Below are positions 44,866 through 52,328 of a DNA stretch of 64,000 bases, one piece after another. The stretch comes from Malaciobacter halophilus. Lineage in GTDB: Bacteria > Campylobacterota > Campylobacteria > Campylobacterales > Arcobacteraceae. Positions within the stretch are counted from its first letter, which is position 1. Each line of letters starts with the position of its first letter. Under the pieces are notes generated by a model that was given only the letters and a program-made list of their open reading frames with translations, searched no databases and was not told where the DNA came from. The position numbers were made by a program, and so were the translations under genes. The DNA is taken from the NCBI RefSeq assembly GCF_002837275.1, contig NZ_NXIF01000023.1, forward strand, positions 62,001-126,000. The letters are read 5' to 3'.

Positions 44866-45115
44866 AATGCATTATTTGGAGTTAAAAACTTTGCTATTAG
44901 AGCAAAGAGAGATCTTTTTATCACTTTTCCCTAAAAAAGTTCCTATTTCATTTATAGTAGAGCGAACTGGCTTAACAAGGCAAGCCATCAGGATGAAACT
45001 TCTGAATAACTATGAGCCAGAAGTTGATTTTTGGAAAGAAAATGATAAAATATTCATCTCAAGAACTACTGCTTTACAGCTACTAAAGTTAGGTAAAGGA
45101 GTAGAGAGTGAATAA
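44858..45115 (+). CDS. Small HTH protein of the integration module
   Basis: 85 residues from the ATG at 44858, with AAAGGAGTTTGTG upstream and overlapping the ATPase gene stop by eight bases. PISFIVERTGLTRQAIRMKLLNNY reads as a helix-turn-helix, followed by a short wing (KIFISRTTALQLL). Probably a DNA-binding accessory of integration, replication or regulation. It overlaps the integrase start by eight bases. Confidence 0.65.
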   Translation: MSEMHYLELKTLLLEQREIFLSLFPKKVPISFIVERTGLTRQAIRMKLLNNYEPEVDFWKENDKIFISRTTALQLLKLGKGVESE

Positions 45116-46262
45116 TAATCTTATATGTTCAGAGGGTTCTTTTTATGTCAGAAAAGACACAAACATGATCTGCGTTCAAGGTACCGTAAACGGCAAACAT
45201 TATAAGAGAAGCATAGGCAAAAAAGCGACTCCGTTAAATAAAAAATGGGTGGAGCGACAAAACCCTATGCAGGTTCTTTTAAAATTAATAGGTGTTGATA
45301 TAAACGAAACTAAAAAGACTTCGTTTGAGAGTTTTGGATTGAGAGTCCTTAGGTCAAATTCTGAGTATCGAGGGGAAGAGACCCAGAAAGACTACGAAAG
45401 TATCTTTAATAGGTTAATTCTACCATATTTTGAGAAGAGTGAGTTTCATGAGATCAGTGCTTTAGATGTCACTGAGTTTCTAGGAACCTTGCAGAGCAAA
45501 CATGGATACTGTTACGATAGATGTATCAGAGTCAAACGGGTTCTGGCAAATATTTTGAAAGCTGCTTTTGATGAACAGCTTATGCCTCACAATGTGATGA
45601 GTATGCAGCTGGTCGAAAAGTTTAAGTTCAAACAAACTCCAAGAAATACAAAAGTTTATAAGGTGTCTGAGGCACAACAAATCTTGAGCTTATCGAAAGG
45701 ATGGCTCAAGATTTTTTTAGAACTTTCCTTAAAATATGGACTTCGTACGGGTGAAGCAATGGGTCTTAAATGGTCTGACTTTGATTTGGAACGAGGTTTC
45801 TTTGAAGTACGCAGAACCATTATAAAAGGGAAAATTGTCGAAGTGACTAGGGTCGTTCATAAAAATAAAAATCACGATCGGGAAATATTCTTATTTCCCG
45901 AGACCATTGAACTTTTGAAATCTTATGCAAATTTTCGTCCAAATGATGAGTGGCTCTTTGTTTCAAAAGATGGAAGACCTTTTATGAATGCGAAAACTAT
46001 TGTCGATTTTCATTTTAGACCGTTTCTTGAGGAGATAGGTGTTGAGTATAAAACACTTTATGCTACAAGACGGACGTATGTCTCAATGATGAACCAATCT
46101 TCAAAAGTTTCACTTGAGGATATTCAAGAAGTAGTAGGGCATGTGAAAGGTTCAAGTGTAACAACTAAACACTATGACTTGGATTGTCTCGAAGATGTTC
46201 ATAAACAGAAAAAAGCAGAGGAAAAATCCAAGATCTTTAATGCGTTGCTACATATAGCTTAA
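45108..46262 (+). CDS. int: Tyrosine-type integrase of the island
   Basis: 384 residues with a GTG start preceded by AAAGGAGTAGAGA. N-terminal arm-binding region, SAM-like core-binding domain (about 75-175) and catalytic domain. Catalytic residues visible are Arg in KYGLRTGEAMGL, the box II Arg in LYATRRTYVS (first position Tyr instead of His, seen in other integrases), VVGH, and nucleophile Tyr in TKHYDL. It lies 90 bases from attR, so it is the probable enzyme for insertion into the tRNA-Leu anticodon loop. Confidence 0.92.
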   Translation: MNNNLICSEGSFYVRKDTNMICVQGTVNGKHYKRSIGKKATPLNKKWVERQNPMQVLLKLIGVDINETKKTSFESFGLRVLRSNSEYRGEETQKDYESIFNRLILPYFEKSEFHEISALDVTEFLGTLQSKHGYCYDRCIRVKRVLANILKAAFDEQLMPHNVMSMQLVEKFKFKQTPRNTKVYKVSEAQQILSLSKGWLKIFLELSLKYGLRTGEAMGLKWSDFDLERGFFEVRRTIIKGKIVEVTRVVHKNKNHDREIFLFPETIELLKSYANFRPNDEWLFVSKDGRPFMNAKTIVDFHFRPFLEEIGVEYKTLYATRRTYVSMMNQSSKVSLEDIQEVVGHVKGSSVTTKHYDLDCLEDVHKQKKAEEKSKIFNALLHIA

Positions 46263-46279
46263 GGAAATGTTTAGTTTCG

Positions 46280-46299
46280 TTTTCTCGGATTTTTCTCGG
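46280..46299 (+). repeat. Paired TTTTCTCGG repeats near the right end
   Basis: Two direct copies of TTTTCTCGG with cores at 46284 and 46295, 11 bp apart. Spacing and orientation match the pair near the left end. They lie between the integrase stop codon and attR. Probable arm-type sites. Confidence 0.65.
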
Positions 46300-46351
46300 T
46301 TTATAAAAATGGAGTTTTTAAAGCTCCATTTTTAGGGCTATCTTGGTCTCC

Positions 46352-46368
46352 CACGCTGTCTTGAGGGG
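46352..46368 (+). other. attR core of the island
   Basis: CACGCTGTCTTGAGGGG, one mismatch from attL at 29983-29999. From TCTTGAGGGG rightwards it continues as the 3' half of the interrupted tRNA-Leu. Confidence 0.85.
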
Positions 46369-46413
46369 GTAGTGCCTTCGGGTGTATGGGTTCAAGTCCC
46401 ATCGGTCGCACCA
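46369..46413 (+). pseudogene. 3' half of the split tRNA-Leu(GAG)
   Basis: Contains the anticodon-stem 3' strand (GGTAG, its first bases shared with the att core), variable arm TGCC-TTCG-GGTG, T-arm ATGGG/CCCAT, acceptor CGGTCGC and CCA. It complements the acceptor GCGACCG at 29960. The island separates it from its promoter and 5' half. Confidence 0.9.
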
Positions 46414-46522
46414 TTGATTTTTAGGCTTTTCTAAAGCTTTTTAAGTTTTATACTTAAGCTTAATTTACCTACCAATACACAAAACGATACACAAACTAAG
46501 ACTATATTTAAAGGTTTTTAGT

Positions 46523-47743
46523 TTGACTTCTTTAGTTAAAACTTCTCATGGCTATTACAAACTTAGGCTAAGAGTTTATAAAGAACTAGTACCCTACTTC
46601 AATAGACAAGAATTAAATAAAAGCTTAAAAACAAAAGACATTAAAAAAGCAAAACTTAAAGCTAGAAAAATACTTAATGAGTACCATACTATAAAATCAT
46701 ATTGTGAGCTAAACAAAACTTCTGAAACATTTATAATACAACTATGCAAAGACTTCATAGAAAATACTTTAGAACTGAATAGTATTAATAGAGAAGTATC
46801 TAAACCTCATCAGTACACATATGAAGAAGTTATAGAAGACTTTTGTATTTACTATAATTCTAAAGAGATAAGTAATGAAACTAAACAAGCAGTAACAAGC
46901 TTTTTGAAAACTGTTTATATCCATCTTATAGCTCCCAAAAGTAATGTTCAAGACACAACTTTGAAGGACTTAATAAAAATCAAAAACCTAATTACAAATC
47001 TTCCTTCAAGGAACTATAAACAATACAAGTACAAAAGCATAGAGGAGTTAATGAAATTAGATATACCTGATAATCATAAGCTTTCTTTTGGTCGTGTTCA
47101 GACCTATATTAAGTATATAAAGAAGTTCTTTAAGTACTGTCAATCTCATAAGATAATTACTTATAACCCAGCTGAGTACATAACTATGAGTTCTTCTTTA
47201 AGTCCTATTGATGAAAGAGAAGATTACACAAAAGAAGAAGTATCTAAACTTATTAATATAATTGAGTCTTTTGAAGATGATAATAAGAGAGTCATATATC
47301 TAACTTTAATTTACACTGGAATGAGATTATCAGAACTGTGGAAAGCAACTATAAAAAGTGATAATGGTATTTTCTATTTTGATTTAACCAATAAAAACTT
47401 AAAGTTAAAAACTAAAAGTAGCTATAGAGTTATTCCTTTACATGATGAACTAGTTAGAAATGATGTTCATAAAAAACTGTCAAAAGCTCTTAGCACACTT
47501 AAGCCTTCTAGTATTAGTCACTACTTTACTGACTACATTAAACCTAAGATTAGTTCTAACAATAAGAAAGTTCTATATTCTCTTAGACATACATTTGCCA
47601 CTCAATTAAAGTATGCAGATGTAAACCCTATAGTCATCTCTGAGTTACTAGGACATAGCCATGAAGGTATGACTATGGGTAGATATGCTAATAGGTATCC
47701 TATAAATGTATTAAAGGACTCTATAGATAAGTTAGAGTTTTGA
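46523..47743 (+). CDS. int: Second tyrosine-type integrase
   Basis: 406 residues, TTG start with AAAGG upstream. An N-terminal domain of the phage-integrase type (YYKLRLRVYKELVPYFNRQELNKSL split over its first strands) and a catalytic domain with Arg in TGMRLSELW, LRHTFATQL, LLGHSHEGMTMGRY and the Tyr nucleophile there. It is unlike the first integrase. It lies 110 bases from the 3' end of the tRNA-Leu, the usual place for the integrase of an element inserted at a tRNA 3' end, suggesting a second, older element. Confidence 0.88.
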   Translation: MTSLVKTSHGYYKLRLRVYKELVPYFNRQELNKSLKTKDIKKAKLKARKILNEYHTIKSYCELNKTSETFIIQLCKDFIENTLELNSINREVSKPHQYTYEEVIEDFCIYYNSKEISNETKQAVTSFLKTVYIHLIAPKSNVQDTTLKDLIKIKNLITNLPSRNYKQYKYKSIEELMKLDIPDNHKLSFGRVQTYIKYIKKFFKYCQSHKIITYNPAEYITMSSSLSPIDEREDYTKEEVSKLINIIESFEDDNKRVIYLTLIYTGMRLSELWKATIKSDNGIFYFDLTNKNLKLKTKSSYRVIPLHDELVRNDVHKKLSKALSTLKPSSISHYFTDYIKPKISSNNKKVLYSLRHTFATQLKYADVNPIVISELLGHSHEGMTMGRYANRYPINVLKDSIDKLEF

Positions 47744-47773
47744 CTTTAAGGTCTTACAGAGATTAGTTCAACT

Positions 47774-47809
47774 AGTTTCTATAAGGTCTTATTTTGACCT
47801 AAAGAAACT
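47774..47809 (+). terminator. Hairpin after the second integrase
   Basis: AGTTTCT/AGAAACT and AGGTC/GACCT pair in register around a small internal loop, with loop TTATTTT, 30 bases past the stop. No strong T run follows; it may be a terminator or a leader element of the next gene. Confidence 0.45.
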
Positions 47810-47836
47810 AATTTAAACAACAAAGGAGTATTAACT

Positions 47837-48094
47837 ATGATGTATATTGAATTAGAAAGTTTAGGACAAGTTTTAAGAGTTGAAGGTTCTAGTTTATGTA
47901 TTGGTAATGAGTTAGATGAAGGTGTTTATGTAGATGACATTAGTAGCCTAGAGGGTACTGAGCTATACAAAAAGATTACTGAGTTAGAAAAAGAGCTTAG
48001 AGGTGCCCTTACAGAGCTTAAAGATATTGCTATTGATAAGGTTAAAAGAAATGAGTTAAAGGGAGTTATAGATGAGGCTAATGAGGTGGCTTAG
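47837..48094 (+). CDS. Small acidic protein, unrecognised
   Basis: 85 residues. An N-terminal beta-like part (IELESLGQVLRVEGSSLCIG) is followed by an acidic coiled-coil-like helix (YKKITELEKELRGALTELKD). A strong AAAGGAG ribosome site precedes tandem ATGs. It ends at a terminator shared with the convergent winged-helix gene. Function unknown. Confidence 0.6.
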   Translation: MMYIELESLGQVLRVEGSSLCIGNELDEGVYVDDISSLEGTELYKKITELEKELRGALTELKDIAIDKVKRNELKGVIDEANEVA

Positions 48095-48096
48095 AG

Positions 48097-48115
48097 GCAG
48101 ACTTTAAGAGTCTGC
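48097..48115. terminator. Bidirectional terminator
   Basis: Perfect 7-bp arms GCAGACT / AGTCTGC with loop TTAAG, between two convergent genes and immediately before the stop codon of the minus-strand gene. Confidence 0.75.
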
Positions 48116-48116
48116 T

Positions 48117-48449
48117 TTAGTTAATTTCTAAACTAAGTTGTTCTTCTAAAACTTTTCTGACTTTAGGTGCTAAATAAAGTCTTTTACTTTGGTATCTAGG
48201 GTCTCTTTCATCATCCCCTTGTACAATAAATCCATACTCAATTAATGTTCTTGTATGTGTTGACACACTATTGAAAGTCCAATTAAGATTTTCTTTAAAA
48301 TATGCTTGATTTTCTCCTTCTTTTTTTGCAATTACAATAAGTAGTAATATAGTTCTTAGCTGAAATCCTTTTAAACTTTTGGTTTTATGGTTCATAGGTT
48401 CAAGCTCATCCATACCTTTTAAAAGCCTTATAGCTTGATTTATATTCAC
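48117..48449 (-). CDS. Winged-helix (MarR-like) regulator
   Basis: 110 residues. A helical N-terminus (GFQLRTILLLIVIAKKEG), then NWTFNSVSTHTRTLIEYGFIVQG as the recognition helix and DERDPRYQSKRLYLAPKVRKVL as the wing. Such proteins regulate genes of integrated elements. The palindrome before the 599-residue protein gene, on the opposite strand, is a possible target. Binding is inferred. Confidence 0.65.
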   Translation of the reverse strand: MNINQAIRLLKGMDELEPMNHKTKSLKGFQLRTILLLIVIAKKEGENQAYFKENLNWTFNSVSTHTRTLIEYGFIVQGDDERDPRYQSKRLYLAPKVRKVLEEQLSLEIN

Positions 48450-48892
48450 TCTTACTCCTTTAATAATATAATTAAGTATGTAATTTTACAAAATAAAAAA
48501 TTAGTAAAAAATATCTCAAACCCTATAATGTAAACCACAGTAAAAGTTATCCCCCATACCCCCTCTTAAGTTCACAGATAAGAACTTAAAGGGAAACTTC
48601 AAGTACAACTAAAGTAACTTTTCTTATTCTGTGAGGAGCCTACAAGCTCTTTTTCTATCTTTAGTCTAATGTTTGTATTAAGAAATGAGTTCTAGTCTTC
48701 CTATGTGACCTTACAGACTTCTATAGTCATTATCTATCAACCTATAACCATGGTTTTAACTATATATAAGTAATATTTAATGTTATTTCTATTAAAATTT
48801 CTTAAAGGTTTAGGAACCTGCTGCATACCACTGATATAATGGTTATGACAAATTCCTTCTGCAAAGAAAACTATATTTCCACATTTTTTATA
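48450..48892. other. Long non-coding spacer in the second element
   Basis: About 440 bases without a gene. It contains an inverted repeat TTAAGTTC (48566-48573) / GAACTTAA (48582-48589), which can extend through flanking C/G runs. The rest shows nothing I can assign. Its size leaves room for a small RNA or recombination sites, but none is demonstrated. Confidence 0.4.
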
Positions 48893-48911
48893 TCGTAAAT
48901 ATAATTTACGA
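48893..48911. promoter_or_regulatory. Palindromic operator candidate before the FGE-like/NYN operon
   Basis: TCGTAAAT-ATA-ATTTACGA, perfect 8-bp arms with a 3-bp centre, 10 bases before the ATG at 48922 and touching the GAGG ribosome site. The size and symmetry fit a dimeric repressor; occupancy would also block translation initiation signals. Confidence 0.6.
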
Positions 48912-48921
48912 GGAAAAACCT

Positions 48922-50721
48922 ATGAATTTAAAATATTTCTTTACAAAAGAAGATTGTAGTTGTCCGTTAAATAGTTTATCTCCAGAAGAGATTAAAAAAT
49001 CATATTTAAAAGAGTTATCAAAACATGGTATAAAAAAAGTAAGATACTTGAACTTGGTATCTAAAACTTTAGGATTTCAAGATTGGACAGAGTACCAGAA
49101 AGAGTACATTGATAATATTCTCCCGTTTCTTGAGAAAAATGGTTTAAAACAATATGCACCAAACAATGAAAGTGAGATTCTAAAATCTCAACATGGTGAT
49201 GTGAGTTTTTCATATCGTCAAATTGCAGATAGAATTTTTTTGTCTAATAAACCTATTCCAAAAAAAATATTTACAGGTCATAGTTGTAAAATTGATAATT
49301 TTTATTACTATTATAGAGGTCTTCCTTTTAACATTAATAATAAAATATTTACAAACTATGAAAAACTACATAAAAATAAAAATGATTTACAATCTTTTAT
49401 TAAATCAGAAATCTATACTAATTTAAAAGAAGAACAAGAACTTGATTATCTTATAACTTCACTTGTAATATTTCCAAGTTTAAAAAATCTTATTGGGGAT
49501 ACATTTATTATTGATGATAGTAATGAAAAAGAACATATTGGACTGTTATATAAACATAACCAAGGGTTATCAAATGAATATATATTCCAAGAAATAGGAG
49601 ATATTATTCATAAACAATTAAAAGAATTAGAAAAAGGTTGGATAGAAATAATTCCTTTTAATAAAAACCTTGTTTTCTTAAAAGCAAAAGATGGAAGTTA
49701 TGATTTTGTTTTTAGGAGTTTAAGAGATAAACCTTTTATTTCTGAATTTGGAAAATATATTAGAACAAAAAACATACCATCCCTACTTAATGAAGAGTAT
49801 GACTTTGACAGATGGCTATATTTTGGATTTAAAGAAAAGAATAAAAAAATAAAAGAGATTAAACCTTTTGATATTTGGCTTGAAAGAGATTCTCATTTAG
49901 CAGAAATAGAATATTATAAAAATAATGTACCTCAAAACTATCCTGGTCAAAATAGTATACTTAAAAATTATTACACTATAAAAGGAATTTATTCTTATTA
50001 TAAAAAAGAAACAAAGAAAGCATTAAAAGATTTTGTTCCTTTTGAATTAGAGGATAAAATATTATATGTATCAAACTTAATTACAATAAAAGACTTTGAA
50101 GAGTTTTATCTAACAAAAGATAAAGATAATCAAAGCTATCTAGAAACTAGACTAGATACACTTGAAGATTTATCTATGATGAATGCAGAAGATAATGAAA
50201 ATGCCCCTATTAGTGTAACTTGGTATGATGCAATTGCTTATTGTAGATACATTGAAAATAAATATAATGTACATGCACGACTGTTATCTCAAGATGAATT
50301 TGAACTAATTTGTCCACCTTTAATTAATAAAGAATACAATCGTGAAGACACAGATATGAATTTAAATTATGAACTAAATAAATCATATACTCCATTTACT
50401 AATGATATAAAAAATGAATTAAATTTTTTCTATGGAAATAAGCAACTATCTTCACCTCCACTTTACATGAATGATTTTGAAAATGTAGTTATGAAATGGG
50501 CTAAGCCATTAGAGTTTACAGAAAATAATGAACTATTATTTTGTACTAATGAAAGATTTAATGAATGGACAAATGAGTTTAGAGATGGCCGTTCAAGATT
50601 TGTGAGTGCTAAATATTATATTGATAAAAATTATTGGGTTTTAGCTTCATCTACTATGAAATATAAATATAGAAAAGTTGGTTTTAGAGTATGTTATGAA
50701 ACACTAAAGGATATAAAATGA
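48922..50721 (+). CDS. Large protein with a formylglycine-generating-enzyme-like C-terminal domain
   Basis: 599 residues, cytosolic. The N-terminal region (about 20-65) has the pattern YLNLVSKTLGFQDWTEYQ, a short helical motif seen in mobile-element proteins. The C-terminal third reads like an FGE/SUMF1 (C-type-lectin-fold) domain: APISVTWYDAIAYCRYIENK, then RLLSQDEFELICPP, FNEWTNEF and RKVGFRVCYE. The middle (70-420) is unrecognised. It overlaps the NYN nuclease gene by ATGA. The copper-binding Cys pair of true FGEs is not evident, so it may be a binding module. Confidence 0.65.
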   Translation: MNLKYFFTKEDCSCPLNSLSPEEIKKSYLKELSKHGIKKVRYLNLVSKTLGFQDWTEYQKEYIDNILPFLEKNGLKQYAPNNESEILKSQHGDVSFSYRQIADRIFLSNKPIPKKIFTGHSCKIDNFYYYYRGLPFNINNKIFTNYEKLHKNKNDLQSFIKSEIYTNLKEEQELDYLITSLVIFPSLKNLIGDTFIIDDSNEKEHIGLLYKHNQGLSNEYIFQEIGDIIHKQLKELEKGWIEIIPFNKNLVFLKAKDGSYDFVFRSLRDKPFISEFGKYIRTKNIPSLLNEEYDFDRWLYFGFKEKNKKIKEIKPFDIWLERDSHLAEIEYYKNNVPQNYPGQNSILKNYYTIKGIYSYYKKETKKALKDFVPFELEDKILYVSNLITIKDFEEFYLTKDKDNQSYLETRLDTLEDLSMMNAEDNENAPISVTWYDAIAYCRYIENKYNVHARLLSQDEFELICPPLINKEYNREDTDMNLNYELNKSYTPFTNDIKNELNFFYGNKQLSSPPLYMNDFENVVMKWAKPLEFTENNELLFCTNERFNEWTNEFRDGRSRFVSAKYYIDKNYWVLASSTMKYKYRKVGFRVCYETLKDIK

Positions 50722-51398
50722 ATGATAAAAAAATAGCTGTATTCTTTGACTGTGATAATATAAATGCAAAATACATAGATGATGTATTTAATGAGTTAGC
50801 TAATATTGGTGAAGTGATTATTAGACAAGCAATAAAAGATTGGACTAGCCCTCATCATAAGGACTGGAATCAAGGACTATTAGAAGAACATGGAATTGAA
50901 CCTATTCAAGTATTTCCTTACAAAGCAGGGAAAAATACTGCTGACTTAAGAATTGTTAGAGGAGCAATGGAAATTATGACTTCTTCAGTTGTAGATACAG
51001 TTGCTATAGTATCAGGTGACAGTGATTTCATAGATTTAGCACGAACAATTAAATCAAAAGGTTTTACAGCAATTGGTTTTGGTGAATCAATAACAAAAGA
51101 CCCTATTAGAAATAGCTATTCTAAATTTTTTGAACTTCCAGTAAAAATAAAGAATAAAAAGATTGATACTAAAGACCCTATAAGCTTATTAAAAGATGCA
51201 ATAGAAAATCAAAAAGATGAAAGTGGATATGCTTATGTTGCTCAAATTGGTTCTTATTTACAAAATAAAAATTCATCTTTTAATGCTAAAAACTATGGCG
51301 CTAACACATGGGGAGATATAATTAAAAAATATGATAATTATTTTGAAGTTACCTATGCAGATTCAAAGAAAAGTGCAATGATTGTTAAACTAAAATAG
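50718..51398 (+). CDS. NYN-domain ribonuclease with LOTUS/OST-HTH-like C-terminus
   Basis: 226 residues. The NYN (PIN-like) nuclease fold has its acidic residues in place: FFDCDNINAKY at about 10-20, KNTADLRIV at about 74, and IVSGDSDFIDLA at about 97. The C-terminal 70 residues (PISLLKDAIENQKDESGYAYV, ANTWGDIIKKY, split by a short linker) look like a LOTUS/OST-HTH RNA-binding domain. Predicted metal-dependent RNase. Translationally coupled to the FGE-like gene, so the pair probably acts together. Confidence 0.8.
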   Translation: MNDKKIAVFFDCDNINAKYIDDVFNELANIGEVIIRQAIKDWTSPHHKDWNQGLLEEHGIEPIQVFPYKAGKNTADLRIVRGAMEIMTSSVVDTVAIVSGDSDFIDLARTIKSKGFTAIGFGESITKDPIRNSYSKFFELPVKIKNKKIDTKDPISLLKDAIENQKDESGYAYVAQIGSYLQNKNSSFNAKNYGANTWGDIIKKYDNYFEVTYADSKKSAMIVKLK

Positions 51399-51409
51399 TT
51401 AGTAACTAA

Positions 51410-51441
51410 AAGACAAAATCTATAATTGTAGATTTTGTCTT
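51410..51441. terminator. Terminator of the FGE-like/NYN operon
   Basis: Perfect 13-bp arms (AAGACAAAATCTA and its complement) around the loop TAATTG, 12 bases past the stop codon. The right arm is itself T-rich. Confidence 0.8.
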
Positions 51442-51698
51442 GGTATATTTGAATTTAATTATTTCATATTTATATTCCTTTGAAATGGCTATAAGCTATA
51501 GTATCTATTTTATGTCTTATAAATGGGACAACCCCTAAAAAGTACACAAGAATTGATTTATTTCACTCATCAAACTATTAATTTTATTATTATCTTTAAT
51601 ATTTTAAACTAATTTAATAAGTTATTTATATTCAATCACTTTTTTTAGTTTAGGATTATTAGTACTTATATCAAAATCTTCAATTTCTAAAATTAGTC
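51442..51698. other. Spacer at the presumed end of the second element
   Basis: About 255 bases without a gene. I see no repeat of the tRNA-Leu 3' end here, so the right limit of the second element is not located. Composition is very AT-rich. Confidence 0.4.
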
Positions 51699-51752
51699 TT
51701 GACTTAGATTTTTTTATATGATAAAATCATCATATGATAAAAATATCATATG
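51699..51752 (+). promoter_or_regulatory. copZ promoter with overlapping 22-bp palindrome
   Basis: TTGACT (51699-51704), a 17-base spacer and TAAAAT (51722-51727) form a good sigma-70-type promoter. Just downstream, CATATGATA-AAAA-TATCATATG (51731-51752) is a perfect 9-bp inverted repeat covering the likely transcription start. An ArsR-family repressor is the second gene of the operon and is the obvious candidate to bind it. Confidence 0.65.
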
Positions 51753-51765
51753 AAAGGATTTATAT

Positions 51766-51972
51766 ATGAAAAAAACATTTAAAGCACAAAATATAGCTTG
51801 TTCAGGTTGTTCAAACCTTATAAAATCATCACTAGAAGATAGTTTTGGAACTATAGAGGTTAACTTAGATGTTGAACCAAAAGAGGTTACTGTTGAGATT
51901 GCTGATGATACAAAAGAGGCAACTTTTAAAGAAGAGATGAAAACTCTTGGATTTGAGATTATAGAAGAGTAG
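51766..51972 (+). CDS. copZ: Copper chaperone (HMA domain)
   Basis: 68 residues, a single heavy-metal-associated domain. The binding motif is ACSGC (CxxC) near residue 12 in place of the common MxCxxC, and the fold is beta-alpha-beta-beta-alpha-beta. It would pass Cu(I) to the CopA pump encoded two genes later. AAAGGATTTATAT precedes the ATG. The ArsR-type regulator begins two bases after the stop. Confidence 0.85.
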   Translation: MKKTFKAQNIACSGCSNLIKSSLEDSFGTIEVNLDVEPKEVTVEIADDTKEATFKEEMKTLGFEIIEE

Positions 51973-51973
51973 C

Positions 51974-52327
51974 ATGAGTAAACCAAAAAATCTGACTAGG
52001 TCATGCTGTGAAGGTATAAGTCATATTCCTAAAATCAGAGAAGTCTTACCATCTCAAAATACTTTAGTTGAAATATCAAATGTCTTTAAAGCACTAAGTG
52101 ACCCTACTCGTGCAAAAATGTTATATGCACTTTTAGATTATGAAATATGCGTAGGAGAGATGGCAAATCTTTTAAAAATACCCCAATCTCATGTATCACA
52201 CCAACTAAGAATTTTAAAAAAGTATGGCATAGTCGATTTTGAAAAAGATAAAAAGATGTCGTTTTATTATATTAAAGATAAATACATTAAAGACCTTCTT
52301 AAGCTAATCTTAGAAGAAAAGGACTGA
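51974..52327 (+). CDS. ArsR/SmtB-family metalloregulator
   Basis: 117 residues. Winged helix with KALSDPTRAKMLYALL, then the metal-site helix YEICVGEMANLL, then recognition helix IPQSHVSHQLRILKKYGIV. Cys at positions near 11-12 (SCCEG) and in EICVGE could form a CadC-like thiolate site. It sits between copZ and copA with 1-2 base gaps. Likely represses this operon through the upstream palindrome. Whether it senses Cu, Cd or Zn is open. Confidence 0.88.
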   Translation: MSKPKNLTRSCCEGISHIPKIREVLPSQNTLVEISNVFKALSDPTRAKMLYALLDYEICVGEMANLLKIPQSHVSHQLRILKKYGIVDFEKDKKMSFYYIKDKYIKDLLKLILEEKD

Positions 52328-52328
52328 T

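Larger units (their letters stand above)
29983..46368. mobile_element. Integrated island (~16.4 kb) splitting tRNA-Leu(GAG)
   Basis: It is bounded by near-identical 17-bp repeats that both lie in the anticodon loop of one tRNA gene. A tyrosine integrase gene lies just inside the right end, with an AlpA-like / ATPase / HTH gene module before it. Paired TTTTCTCGG repeats lie near both ends. Cargo: an intact tRNA-Leu(GAG), small membrane proteins, AbiE, a type I restriction system and unknown genes. No conjugation or capsid genes are visible. Many cargo genes use more C-ending codons than the AT-rich flanks, consistent with transfer. Confidence 0.88.

Noticed and set aside
48922-50721. Target protein of a diversity-generating retroelement (C-type-lectin/FGE fold)
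   Set aside because: No reverse transcriptase, template repeat or accessory gene is visible nearby, and no adenine-biased repeat pair was seen.
51442-51698. Right attachment site of the second element
   Set aside because: No repeat of the tRNA-Leu 3' end or of another flanking sequence could be found by eye.
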